From assembly GCF_025642785.1 (NCBI RefSeq), contig NZ_JANZKU010000014.1, forward strand, positions 55,739-119,738: a stretch of DNA of 64,000 bases. The letters run 5' to 3'. The notes beneath the pieces were generated by a model. The model had not been told where the DNA came from. It was given only the letters and a program-made list of their open reading frames with translations, and searched no databases. Source of the DNA: Pseudomonas sp. RIT-PI-AD (GTDB taxonomy: Bacteria > Pseudomonadota > Gammaproteobacteria > Pseudomonadales > Pseudomonadaceae). Positions within the stretch are counted from its first letter, which is position 1, and the number at the start of each line of letters is the position of its first letter. The position numbers were made by a program, and so were the translations under genes. Shown here piece by piece: positions 9,076-17,115 of the stretch.

Positions 9076-11829
9076 ATGCCTCGCCTGGCGTTGTCGTTAT
9101 TGCTGTGGGTTTTCTGCGCCCCGCTGTGGGCCTTCGAGAGCGTGCCGCTGGCCCAGGACGACCTGCGCCTGCCCCTCGGCCACGCCATGGGCTACCTGGA
9201 GGACCCCGCTGGCCACTTGAGCTTCGAACAGGTGCGCGCGCTGCCGGACGACGCCTTCCAGCCGGTCAAGGCGGAACACGCCAACCTCGGCAAGAACAAA
9301 TCGGCCTGGTGGTTCAAGTTGCGCCTGGACAATCGCCTGGTCCACCCGCTGGAAGGCTACCTGGAGATCAACTATCCGCTGCTGGACCTGCTCGACCTGT
9401 ACCTGATCGGTCCGGACGGCGAAGTGGTGGCGCAACGCAGCGGCGACCGCTTCGCCTTCGCCCAGCGCAGCGTGCAGGTGCGCAACTTCTGGTTCCCCAG
9501 CCGCCTCGAGCCCGGCGAGACCACGGTGCTGCTGCGGGTGGAAAGCTCCAGCACCATCTTCGTGCCGATTTTTTTCAGCACCTATAACGCCAGCGCCGCC
9601 GCCCAGGAAAACCTGATGGGCTTCAACGGCGCTTTCTATGGCGTGCTGTTCGCGATGTTCTGCTACAACCTGTTCCTCTACCTGTCGCTGCGCGAGTCGG
9701 CCTACCTGTGGTACCTGGCGTACAACCTCAACGTCGGGCTGTTCGCCGCCTGCTTCGACGGCATGCTGTTCAAGCTGTTGCCGGAAAACGTCGGGTTGCA
9801 GTCGGTGGCCATCTACATCCTGATGTTCATGCACTGCCTGACGGCGATCCAGTTCAGCCGGCATTTCCTCCACGCCAAGCAGTTCTTCCCGCGCCTCGAC
9901 CTGGCCTTGCGCGGCCTGATGCTGTTCACCGCCGCCTGCCTGCTGTCGGCGCCGCTGATCGGCCTGCACGCCTGGAACATCCTCGCCAGCCTGACCGTGC
10001 TGGGGGTTTCCTTCGTGCTCCTGCTGTCCGGCGCCTATATCTGGCGCCGGGGCCTGCGCTTCGGCTCCTACTACATCCTCGCCTGGGGCATCCTGCTGTT
10101 CGCCTTCATCCAGGCCACCACCGGCTCTCTGGGCATGGAGATCTTCGGCATCTTCGGCGCCACCATCGTGAAGATCGGCGTCACCATCGAGCTCATCACC
10201 CTCTCCATCGGGCTCGCCGACCGCATCAACATGCTCAAGGAAGAAGGCTTCCGCTCGCGCCAGGCGGCGGAGCAGGCGCATATCGAGAGCCAGGCCAAGA
10301 GCCGCTTCCTGGCCAAGATGAGCCATGAGATCCGCACCCCGCTGAACGGTGTGCTGGGCATGCTGCAATTGCTGCGGGAAACCTCGCTGGACCGCAGCCA
10401 ACGCTTCTACGTGGACACCATCTCCAGTTCCGGCAGCGCCTTGATGTCGGTGATCAACGACATCCTCGACTACGCGCGCATCGAGTCCGGCAAGCTCAGC
10501 CTGGAGGAAATCGAGTTCGACCTGGAGCAGTTGATTTCCGACACCCTCGCCCTGTTCACCGCCCAGGCCCTGGAAAAGCGCCTGCGCCTGTACGTCAGCC
10601 TGGACGACGGCGTGCCGCGGCGCATCGTCGGCGACCCGACCCGGCTCAAGCAGGTGCTGATGAACCTCTTGAGCAATGCCCTGAAGTTCACCGGCGACGG
10701 GCACGTGGCGCTGAACCTGTGCCGGCGCGACGATTCCTTCGGGACGGCGCACCTGGTCATCGCGGTGAGCGACAGCGGCATCGGCATTCGCCCGGAAGCC
10801 CTCGGACAATTGTTCGACTCCTTCGCCCAGGGCGACTCCAGCACCACCCGGCGTTACGGCGGCAGCGGGCTGGGCCTGGCGATCAGCAAGGAGTTGGTGG
10901 AAATGATGGGAGGACGCATCGAAGTGCAAAGCACCTTAGGCCAGGGTACCCGTTTCGCTTTCGATATCCCGCTCAAGGGGCCGGGCATCCAGGACGATGA
11001 CCTGCGCCACCTGCTGCAGGGGCGCACCGCGCTGCTCGCCTCGCTGGACGGCATCGGCCTGGACGCCTTGAGCCGCCTGCTGAGCCGCTGGGGCATGCGC
11101 ACCGAGCGCTGCCAGTCGCCGGAACGGCTGCTGGAAGCCCTGGACGATTTCGCCGTAGCGCCGCTGCTGGTACTGATGTCGCCCTGGCCCGGCCAGGCGG
11201 CCTATTGGCTGGATATCCTGCGGCCGCACCTGAAAGAGGATCAGCCGGTGCTGCTGCTCTGCCCGCCCGAGCAGTGCCAGCACCTGCCGGTCCACGACGA
11301 CCTGCGCCTGCTCGGCCTGGCCCAGCCGCTGGCGGTCACGCCCTTGCGCGAGACCCTGCGCGAACTCTATCGGGAGCGCCCGGCGCCCCTGCCGGTCGCT
11401 CCCCGCCCGCCGCGCAGCATCGGCGAGGCGGCGCCCTGCATCCTGGTCGCCGAGGACAACCCGGTGAACCAGATGGTGGTGCAAGGGTTCCTGAAGAAGC
11501 GCGGCTATGGCGTACGCCTGGTGGGCGACGGTCGCGCGGCGGTGGAGGAGTACCGGCGCGATCCGACCGCCATTCAGTTGATCCTGATGGACTGCGAGAT
11601 GCCGGAAATGGACGGCTTCGAGGCGACCCGCAGCATCCGCCGCGAGGAGCGCGAGCGGCGCTGGCCGGCCATTCCCATCGTCGCCCTCACCGCGCACATC
11701 TTCGATGAACACCGCGAGGCCGGCGCGGCCGCGGGCATGGACGGGTTCCTCGGCAAGCCCCTGGACAGCGTCCAGCTCTACGCCACGCTGGAGCGTTTCA
11801 TCGCCTGGGGCAAGCGGGAAGGCGCCTGA
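9076..11829 (+). CDS. 7TM-DISM hybrid sensor histidine kinase / response regulator
   Basis: The 917-residue protein begins with a signal peptide ([19 protein letters not shown]). It continues with a periplasmic 7TMR-DISM extracellular domain (about 25-180) and a seven-helix membrane block (about 185-390). The cytoplasmic kinase follows: a HisKA domain with phospho-acceptor H417 in [12 protein letters not shown], then an ATPase domain with the N box (NLLSNALKF), G1 (DSGIGI) and G2 (GSGLGLAI). Residues of about 640-790 look like a receiver that has lost its key acids. A complete C-terminal receiver has D839 in [11 protein letters not shown] and Lys in GKPLD. The ATG at 9076 was chosen for the AGAGG upstream and the signal peptide. 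Position after the NAGGN operon matches PA3462 and suggests osmotic sensing, which is inference. Confidence 0.9.
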   Translation: MPRLALSLLLWVFCAPLWAFESVPLAQDDLRLPLGHAMGYLEDPAGHLSFEQVRALPDDAFQPVKAEHANLGKNKSAWWFKLRLDNRLVHPLEGYLEINYPLLDLLDLYLIGPDGEVVAQRSGDRFAFAQRSVQVRNFWFPSRLEPGETTVLLRVESSSTIFVPIFFSTYNASAAAQENLMGFNGAFYGVLFAMFCYNLFLYLSLRESAYLWYLAYNLNVGLFAACFDGMLFKLLPENVGLQSVAIYILMFMHCLTAIQFSRHFLHAKQFFPRLDLALRGLMLFTAACLLSAPLIGLHAWNILASLTVLGVSFVLLLSGAYIWRRGLRFGSYYILAWGILLFAFIQATTGSLGMEIFGIFGATIVKIGVTIELITLSIGLADRINMLKEEGFRSRQAAEQAHIESQAKSRFLAKMSHEIRTPLNGVLGMLQLLRETSLDRSQRFYVDTISSSGSALMSVINDILDYARIESGKLSLEEIEFDLEQLISDTLALFTAQALEKRLRLYVSLDDGVPRRIVGDPTRLKQVLMNLLSNALKFTGDGHVALNLCRRDDSFGTAHLVIAVSDSGIGIRPEALGQLFDSFAQGDSSTTRRYGGSGLGLAISKELVEMMGGRIEVQSTLGQGTRFAFDIPLKGPGIQDDDLRHLLQGRTALLASLDGIGLDALSRLLSRWGMRTERCQSPERLLEALDDFAVAPLLVLMSPWPGQAAYWLDILRPHLKEDQPVLLLCPPEQCQHLPVHDDLRLLGLAQPLAVTPLRETLRELYRERPAPLPVAPRPPRSIGEAAPCILVAEDNPVNQMVVQGFLKKRGYGVRLVGDGRAAVEEYRRDPTAIQLILMDCEMPEMDGFEATRSIRREERERRWPAIPIVALTAHIFDEHREAGAAAGMDGFLGKPLDSVQLYATLERFIAWGKREGA

Positions 11830-11887
11830 TGGCTGGCCTCGCGCCGGCCCAGGCGCTAGCATCGCCTGCATTGCCCAGAGGCGGACC

Positions 11888-12121
11888 ATGCTGATTCCAC
11901 ACGCGTTACTAGAAGCCGACACCCTGACCCGGCTGATCGAGGATTTCGTCACCCGCGACGGCACCGACAACGGCGACGAAACGCCCCTCCACACCCGCGT
12001 CGAACGCGCCCGCCACGCCCTGGTGAAAGGCCAGGCGGTGATCGTCTTCGAGCCAGAGAGCCAGCAGTGTCAGTTGATGCTCAAGCGCGACGTGCCCAAG
12101 GAATGGCTGGACAGCGAATGA
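11888..12121 (+). CDS. YheU-family (UPF0270) small protein
   Basis: The 77-residue acidic protein begins MLIPHALLEADTLTRLIEDFVTRDGTD and includes the conserved GQAVIVFEPESQQCQLM segment, characteristic of the YheU/UPF0270 family. The biochemical role of this family is not established. It has no membrane segment or signal peptide and is expected in the cytoplasm. I used the ATG at 11888 because family members start here; the frame is open further upstream only as overlap with the kinase gene. It follows the kinase by 58 bases and may be read from the same transcript. It converges with the YnfA gene. Confidence 0.85.
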   Translation: MLIPHALLEADTLTRLIEDFVTRDGTDNGDETPLHTRVERARHALVKGQAVIVFEPESQQCQLMLKRDVPKEWLDSE

Positions 12122-12130
12122 GCGCCGCCT

Positions 12131-12463
12131 TCAGGCCGGGTTGAAGCGCGGCCCCCACAGCACGATACCCGCCCCCAGCACGCACAGGCCGGCGCCCAGC
12201 CAGTCGCTGGCCAGGGGCCGACTGCGCTCCACCAGCGCCAGCCACAGCAGCGAGGCGACGATGTAGATGCCGCCGTAGGCGGCATAGGCGCGCCCGGCGT
12301 AGGCCGCCTCGACCCGGGTCAGCAGCAGGGCGAACAGTGTCAGGCTGAGCAGCCCCGGCACCGCCCAGGCCGCGCCGCGGTCCATGCGCAGCCACAGCCA
12401 GAAGGCATAGCAGCCGAAGATCTCGAACAGCGCGGCGAGAAAGAACCACAGGTAATTGAGCAT
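12131..12463 (-). CDS. YnfA family (UPF0060) inner-membrane protein
   Basis: This 110-residue protein has four predicted transmembrane helices: [24 protein letters not shown], the [15 protein letters not shown] segment, [20 protein letters not shown], and the terminal [20 protein letters not shown]. The first helix contains the E-F-G-C pattern, and R-x-x-A-A-Y-G-G-x-Y is the family signature. YnfA proteins belong with small-multidrug-resistance-like transporters; drug or quaternary-ammonium efflux has been proposed, but the natural substrate is not known. It converges on the YheU gene with 9 bases between the stops. Confidence 0.9.
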   Translation of the reverse strand: MLNYLWFFLAALFEIFGCYAFWLWLRMDRGAAWAVPGLLSLTLFALLLTRVEAAYAGRAYAAYGGIYIVASLLWLALVERSRPLASDWLGAGLCVLGAGIVLWGPRFNPA

Positions 12464-12525
12464 GGCGTCTCCAGGATGGCGGGGGCGCTACAGGGTAATC
12501 GACGGAAGGTCGCGACGCAGCGCCG

Positions 12526-12951
12526 TCACGCGCCGAGCCCGCTCTCCCGCTCCCAGGCGCAGCGCACGCGCAGAGCGTCGCTGGAAGGCGCGTGGAAGCC
12601 CTGGTCGCTCTCCCAGCGGAAGGTGTGGGTGCCGCTCGACTCGGTTTCCAGGTGCACCACCACGCTGGTCCAGTAGAGCCGCTTGAGCAACGCCTCGAAC
12701 TGGTTCACCCAGAGCGTCCACTCGTACTCCACCGCACGATAGCTGGCGCCGAAATGGATCACCTGACTCTGGTACAACCCTTCGCCCTGCTGGCGGCAGC
12801 AGGAGAACATCTCGCGGCCGAGGAACGGCCAGCCCTCGCCGCCGGGCAGGCGTTCCAGCACACGACGGTTCAGCGCGCGCCGCAGGCGACTCTCGCCAGC
12901 CTCCGCCGACCAGTCGCGGATACGGCCATAGACGATGGATTCAGACTCCAC
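12526..12951 (-). CDS. Conserved hypothetical protein, 141 residues
   Basis: I do not recognise a named domain. The protein has no signal peptide or membrane segment. It is rich in aromatic and charged residues, with a C-C-R-Q-Q motif after a short GREMFS segment and alternating beta-like stretches (VEYEWTLWVNQFEALL, WTSVVVHLETE), suggesting a small soluble alpha/beta fold. It starts with GTG at 12951, well placed 8 bases after CAGCAGGAG; no ATG gives a better start. It is upstream of ynfA on the same strand with about 60 bases between, so the two could be co-transcribed. The consistent coding character and strong ribosome-binding site make it a real gene. Confidence 0.7.
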   Translation of the reverse strand: MESESIVYGRIRDWSAEAGESRLRRALNRRVLERLPGGEGWPFLGREMFSCCRQQGEGLYQSQVIHFGASYRAVEYEWTLWVNQFEALLKRLYWTSVVVHLETESSGTHTFRWESDQGFHAPSSDALRVRCAWERESGLGA

Positions 12952-13036
12952 GCGGGACTCCTGCTGAATGGGTGCAGCCTTCTAACACGCCGACCGGCCC
13001 GGCGAAAGTCGCGCGAGCGGGGACGCGACGCCGGTC

Positions 13037-14224
13037 TCACTCGGGGTGCCGGGCGCTCTCCGACGCGGCGGCGCGGCGCGGCGGGCGCAGCGCCCTGGCC
13101 ACTATCGTCATGCCCAGGGCGAGCGCCGTGAGCACCATGAAGGGCAATTGGTAGGTGCCGGAAAAATCCCGGCCGACGCCCGCCAGGATCGGCGTCAGGC
13201 AGCCCATGCCGTAGCCGGCGCAGAGCATCATCGCGGTCCAGCGGCTGACCTGCAGCGGGCTGTGGGCCTCGTACAGCGGCAACACCAGGGAGAGGGAAAA
13301 CGAGCCGCTGAGGGCGAAGCCCAGGAGGGTCGCCCACAGCTCCGGATAGAGGGTCGGGGCGAAGGTCAGCATGCCGAGGCAAAGGCTGACCATCAGCCCG
13401 CAGCCCAGCAGCAGGTGATGGCGGTTGTCGAAGCGCTGGGCCAGCCAGGGCAGCAGGAACGCACTGGGCAGGCCGACCAGCATGAAGGTGCTGAACAACC
13501 CGGCGGCGCGCAACTCGTTCAGCCCCGCCTCGTGGTAACGCGCCACCAGCCAGGTGGCCAAGGTGTAGAAGAGGCCGGCCTGGATCGCGAAGAAGGCGGT
13601 CACCAGCCAGGCGCGCGGTTCGCGCCAAGGCAACCCGGCCCCGCCGCTGGGCGCATTCGCCGCCTCGCGCTGGCCGGGCAGGAACAGCCAGAACGCCAGC
13701 CCGATGAAGGCCGGCAGCGCCCAGACCGCCAGGCCGTAGGACCAGTCGTCGCCGAGCAGGCGGGTCGCCGGCATGCTGAACACCGCGCCGCTGGCACCGC
13801 CGATGGACATGCTGAAGGAATACCAGCCGACCACCCGGCCGACGTGTTCGAAATGGCGCTTGATGAAGCCGGACAGGAGCGGGCCGGCCACAGCGATCCC
13901 GGTGCCGAGCACCACCGCGCTGCCGATCAGCACGCCGCCCAGGTGACTGGCGAGGCGCAGCAGCAGCGCGCTGCCGATCAGCCCGAGGCAGCAGGCGATG
14001 GTGCGTTCCAGGCCGAAGCGCGCGGCCAGGCGTGGCGCCAGGGGTGCCAGCAGGCCCATGCACAGGACCGGCAAAGCGGTGGTGAGGCTGATCAGGCCGC
14101 GACTCAGGTCGAGGTCGGCGGCGATGCGTTCGATCAGGGGCGCGAGGGAGGTGATGCCGGGGCGAAGATTGATCGCCGCCAGCACCAGGGCCAACATCAA
14201 CATGGCCCGGGATACGGGTTTCAC
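13037..14224 (-). CDS. CynX/NimT-type MFS transporter
   Basis: The product has about 12 transmembrane helices. The first carries ALVLAAINLRPGITSLAPL, the signature of the CynX/NimT (cyanate and nitroimidazole) branch of the major facilitator superfamily. The N-terminal half includes GLLAPLAPRLAARFGLERTI as motif A, and SFSMSIGGASGAVFS lies in the central region. The substrate is unknown; family members handle small anions or drugs. The start is uncertain: GTG at 14224 gives MKPVSRAML just before helix 1, while TTG at 14242 adds six residues; neither has a strong Shine-Dalgarno. A single-gene transcript is likely. Confidence 0.85.
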   Translation of the reverse strand: MKPVSRAMLMLALVLAAINLRPGITSLAPLIERIAADLDLSRGLISLTTALPVLCMGLLAPLAPRLAARFGLERTIACCLGLIGSALLLRLASHLGGVLIGSAVVLGTGIAVAGPLLSGFIKRHFEHVGRVVGWYSFSMSIGGASGAVFSMPATRLLGDDWSYGLAVWALPAFIGLAFWLFLPGQREAANAPSGGAGLPWREPRAWLVTAFFAIQAGLFYTLATWLVARYHEAGLNELRAAGLFSTFMLVGLPSAFLLPWLAQRFDNRHHLLLGCGLMVSLCLGMLTFAPTLYPELWATLLGFALSGSFSLSLVLPLYEAHSPLQVSRWTAMMLCAGYGMGCLTPILAGVGRDFSGTYQLPFMVLTALALGMTIVARALRPPRRAAASESARHPE

Positions 14225-14327
14225 AAGCAGTCCATCGGTCAACGGCGGCAGGCCGGGCCGCCAACCCTACCCCGCGCACCCTCGAGGGGCAACCCTGGGC
14301 AGGAAAATTGACCGAATGGACAGGAAA

Positions 14328-15140
14328 TCAGTCGACCTGGCGCGCCTTGGCGCGCATTTTCTCGGACATCGCGGCCATCTCGTCATAGAGCAGTTGTGGA
14401 TTGCGCTGCTTGAGCTGCCAGGCGGCGCGCCCTTGTTCGTGGGGCAGGATCATGAAGGCGCCCTGGGCGACTTCCTGGTAGATGTACTCGGCGATCTCGC
14501 GGGCACTGATCGGCGAACTCTCGAGCAATTTGCCGACCTGTTGCTTCATGGCGGGGGTCGGTCCGCGGAAGGAGTCCAGCAGGTTGGTCTGGAAGAACGA
14601 CGGGCAGACCACGTGGACGGCCACGCCATCCTGCTTCAATTCCGCCAGCAGGCTTTCCGACAATGCCAGCACACCCGCCTTGGCGACGTTGTAGTTGCTC
14701 ATCGCCGGCCCTTGCATCAAGGCCGCCATGGACGCGATGTTGATGATCGTGCCCTGGCTGCGCAGCAGCAGCGGCAGGAACGCCTTGCAGCCCTTCACCA
14801 CGCCCATCAGGTTGATCGCGATCTGCCAGTCCCAGTCCTCCAGGGACAGCTCGCCGAAGAACCCGCCGGAGGCCACCCCGGCGTTATTGACGATGATGTC
14901 GATGCCGTCGAATTTTTCCTCGCAGGCCTGGGCCAGGGCCGTCAGCTGGCTGTAGTCGCGCACGTCGCAGCGTTGGGTGAAACCGTCGCCGCCCGCGTCG
15001 CGCACCGCTTTCAGGGTTTCCGCCAGGCCGGCCTCGTTGACGTCCGAGAGCGCCAGGCGCCAGCCTTCGCGCGCCCAGCGCAAGGCGATTTCGCGGCCGA
15101 GGCCGGAACCGGCGCCGGTGATCATGATGCGATTCTGCAT
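14328..15140 (-). CDS. Short-chain dehydrogenase/reductase (classical SDR)
   Basis: The 270-residue Rossmann enzyme shows the classical SDR set: cofactor motif TGAGSGLG (residues 8-15), the N-N-A-G segment (IIVNNAGVASGG) and the Y-x-x-x-K pair in SNYNVAKAG, with the catalytic Ser in NIASMAAL. Asp in SDVNEAG after the second strand favours NAD(H). The C-terminal third (LLESSPISAREIAEYIYQEVAQG) is typical of lipid or carbonyl SDRs. The substrate is not predictable. The ATG at 15140 with AGGAAGG upstream is the right start; the open frame to 15269 has no family character. No operon partner is obvious. Confidence 0.9.
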   Translation of the reverse strand: MQNRIMITGAGSGLGREIALRWAREGWRLALSDVNEAGLAETLKAVRDAGGDGFTQRCDVRDYSQLTALAQACEEKFDGIDIIVNNAGVASGGFFGELSLEDWDWQIAINLMGVVKGCKAFLPLLLRSQGTIINIASMAALMQGPAMSNYNVAKAGVLALSESLLAELKQDGVAVHVVCPSFFQTNLLDSFRGPTPAMKQQVGKLLESSPISAREIAEYIYQEVAQGAFMILPHEQGRAAWQLKQRNPQLLYDEMAAMSEKMRAKARQVD

Positions 15141-15532
15141 GGTGAGCTGCCTTCCTGATGGGGCGGTGGGAATGCCGGCAGTGTAGCCAAGGCGATCGCC
15201 ACTCCGGCGCTTCATCAGGTCGCTGAATGATGGGTGCAAAAGCCCCCTCCATGGGGCAGGCGAAACCACCGGGTCGGTCGACCCAGGCGAGAGGACAGCG
15301 CTTTGGGGGCGAGGCAGAGGGGGTCGCCGACCGCATGGCGGAGCAACCCTCGAGGCGCGTTCACCCGGAGGCCGCGCGCCGTACCCCTGAGGTCCGAGCG
15401 CCTTCGGCGAAGGCGCGGTCGGCTAACGGCAAAACGATGTACCCGGGTTCCAGGCGCGACCGGATCGGCCTCGGCCAGGCTCGGCGGAGGCCGCGCGCGC
15501 GGGAAACCGAGGCGCTTGTCCAGGCGCCGGTG
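15141..15532. other. Gene-free stretch between the SDR and NIPSNAP genes
   Basis: About 390 bases contain no reading frame with coding character in either strand. The only clear structure is the inverted repeat GCGCCTTCG-G-CGAAGGCGC at 15398-15416. This hairpin could act as a terminator for NIPSNAP (which ends at 15533), although it lies over 110 bases past the stop and has no T-run. The 5' leader and promoter of the SDR lie at the left end. Confidence 0.5.
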
Positions 15533-15865
15533 TCAGGTCCAGCGGGTCGGCGGCGCCGGCGACTCGAACACCGGGCGGAAGAAACTGCGCTCGTAGCTGA
15601 GGATGCAGCGGGTCTGTTCCGCATAGGCGAACGCCGCCTGGCACTCGGGATCCTCCAGGGAGCGCTCCCGGTATTGCTCGTATTCCGCCAGACTGGGGAA
15701 GGTGAACAACGCCAGGGCCACGTCATTGGCGCCCTCGGAAGGCAGGAAATAGCCGTGATGGCGCCCGCCGAAACGCTCGACCAGGGGGATCCAGAGTTTT
15801 CCGTAGTGCTCGAATTCCTTCAGCTTGTACGGGTCGATGAGGTAGCGCAGGTAACAGGTGACCAT
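15533..15865 (-). CDS. NIPSNAP-family protein
   Basis: The 110-residue protein begins MVTCYLRYLIDPYKLKEFEHY, the standard opening of NIPSNAP domains, a dimeric ferredoxin-like alpha/beta-barrel fold. It continues with WIPLVERFGGRHHGYFLPSEG and a central FPSLAEYEQYRERS segment. Pseudomonads carry several such small cytoplasmic proteins beside unrelated enzymes; the molecular role is unknown. It lies 33 bases after the serine hydrolase start, on the same strand, so it is the second gene of a likely two-gene unit. Confidence 0.88.
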   Translation of the reverse strand: MVTCYLRYLIDPYKLKEFEHYGKLWIPLVERFGGRHHGYFLPSEGANDVALALFTFPSLAEYEQYRERSLEDPECQAAFAYAEQTRCILSYERSFFRPVFESPAPPTRWT

Positions 15866-15898
15866 GAGAAGAGGCTCCGTCGCAGGGAAAGGTGATCG

Positions 15899-17044
15899 CT
15901 ATAGGCAGTCGGCCAATGCCCGCGCCAGCCCTTGGGCGCGCGGGTCCATCAACACGTAGGGTCCGAGGGTGTTGGTCACGAAGCCGAAGGCCAGGTCCCG
16001 CTCGGGATCGGCGAATCCGATGGAGCCGCCGGCGCCGGGATGGCCAAATGCCCGCGGCCCCAGGCCATAGGTGGCGTTGGCCACGCCGGGCTGGTCGAGC
16101 ATGCAACCGAGCCCGAAGCGCGTGCGGGTCAGCAGGGTCTTGTCCTCGCCCACGCCGTGTTCGCGGGTCAGCTCGGCGAGCCTCTCGGCGTCCAGCAGGC
16201 TGCCGTCCAGCAGGCCGGCATAGAACCCGGCGAGGCTGCGCGCGTTGCCGTGGCCATTGGCCGCCGGTTGCTGCATCCGCCGCCATTCCGGCTTGTTGGT
16301 GCTGGTCAGCACCGACGGCGGGTTGGCGAAGGCGCGACTGGGCATGGAATTGGGTTCGCCCATGGTGGTTCTGAGCAGACGCTGCGCCGCCGCGTCGCCG
16401 GAGTTGCCCTTGGCCCGCGACACGTGCGCGACACGGTGGAACTCCGCGTCGTCCAGGCCGATGTGGAAGTCCAGCCCCAACGGGGCGGCGACCCGGGCCA
16501 CGATCGCGTCGCCGGGCTCGCGCCCGCTGGCGCGCCGGATCATTTCGCCGACCAGCCAACCGTAGGTGATGGGCGCATAGCCCTGGCCCTCGCCGGGCGT
16601 CCACCAGGGTGCCTGTTCCTCCAGTGCCCGGGTCATGGCGTCCCAATCGTAGAGCGCTTCGGCGGGCAGCGGCTGGGCGATCGCCGGCAGTCCGGCCTGA
16701 TGGCACAACACCTGGCGCAGCGTGATCCCCCCCTTACCGGCGGCGGCGAAGGCCGGCCACAGGTCGGCCATGGGCGCGTCGAGCGCGAGCTTGCCTTCCG
16801 CCACCAGTTGCAGCGCGGCGACCGCGGCGAAGGTCTTGGTGCAGGAAAACAAATTGACCAGTGTGTCGCTGTGCCAAGCCTGCTGGCCCTCCCGGTCCGC
16901 CACCCCGGCCCAGAGATCGACCAGAGTCTCGCCGCCGCGTTGGACGCACAATGCCGCGCCGCGGGCCTGGGGGTCCTCGAACAACGCCGCGAACGCGTCT
17001 TTCAAGGGTTCGAACTGGAGATCGAAATAACCCTGTATCTGCAC
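15899..17044 (-). CDS. Serine hydrolase, beta-lactamase class C / EstB family
   Basis: The 381-residue protein has the penicillin-binding-protein-like fold signatures: S-C-T-K near residue 67 (NLFSCTKTFAAV) with the nucleophilic Ser and general-base Lys, a Tyr in YAPITYGWLVGEMI, and a C-terminal GHPGAGGSIGFADPE in place of the K-T-G box. This pattern fits the EstB-type esterases rather than true beta-lactamases. There is no signal peptide, so cytoplasmic esterase or acyl hydrolase activity on small esters is most likely. It precedes the NIPSNAP gene in the same direction and may be co-transcribed with it. Confidence 0.87.
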   Translation of the reverse strand: MQIQGYFDLQFEPLKDAFAALFEDPQARGAALCVQRGGETLVDLWAGVADREGQQAWHSDTLVNLFSCTKTFAAVAALQLVAEGKLALDAPMADLWPAFAAAGKGGITLRQVLCHQAGLPAIAQPLPAEALYDWDAMTRALEEQAPWWTPGEGQGYAPITYGWLVGEMIRRASGREPGDAIVARVAAPLGLDFHIGLDDAEFHRVAHVSRAKGNSGDAAAQRLLRTTMGEPNSMPSRAFANPPSVLTSTNKPEWRRMQQPAANGHGNARSLAGFYAGLLDGSLLDAERLAELTREHGVGEDKTLLTRTRFGLGCMLDQPGVANATYGLGPRAFGHPGAGGSIGFADPERDLAFGFVTNTLGPYVLMDPRAQGLARALADCL

Positions 17045-17083
17045 CGGTAGTTCCTTCAGCCAATGGAGAGTGGATGGGGCGGA

Positions 17084-17108
17084 CGCGGAAGCGCGAGGCG
17101 CTTCCGCG
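17084..17108 (-). terminator. Hairpin terminator after the glycoside hydrolase gene
   Basis: The perfect stem CGCGGAAGCGC / GCGCTTCCGCG with a 3-base loop lies 8 bases beyond the hydrolase stop on the minus strand. There is no T-run after it, so efficiency is uncertain. It separates the hydrolase gene from the esterase gene downstream. Confidence 0.55.
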
Positions 17109-17115
17109 CGTCAGG

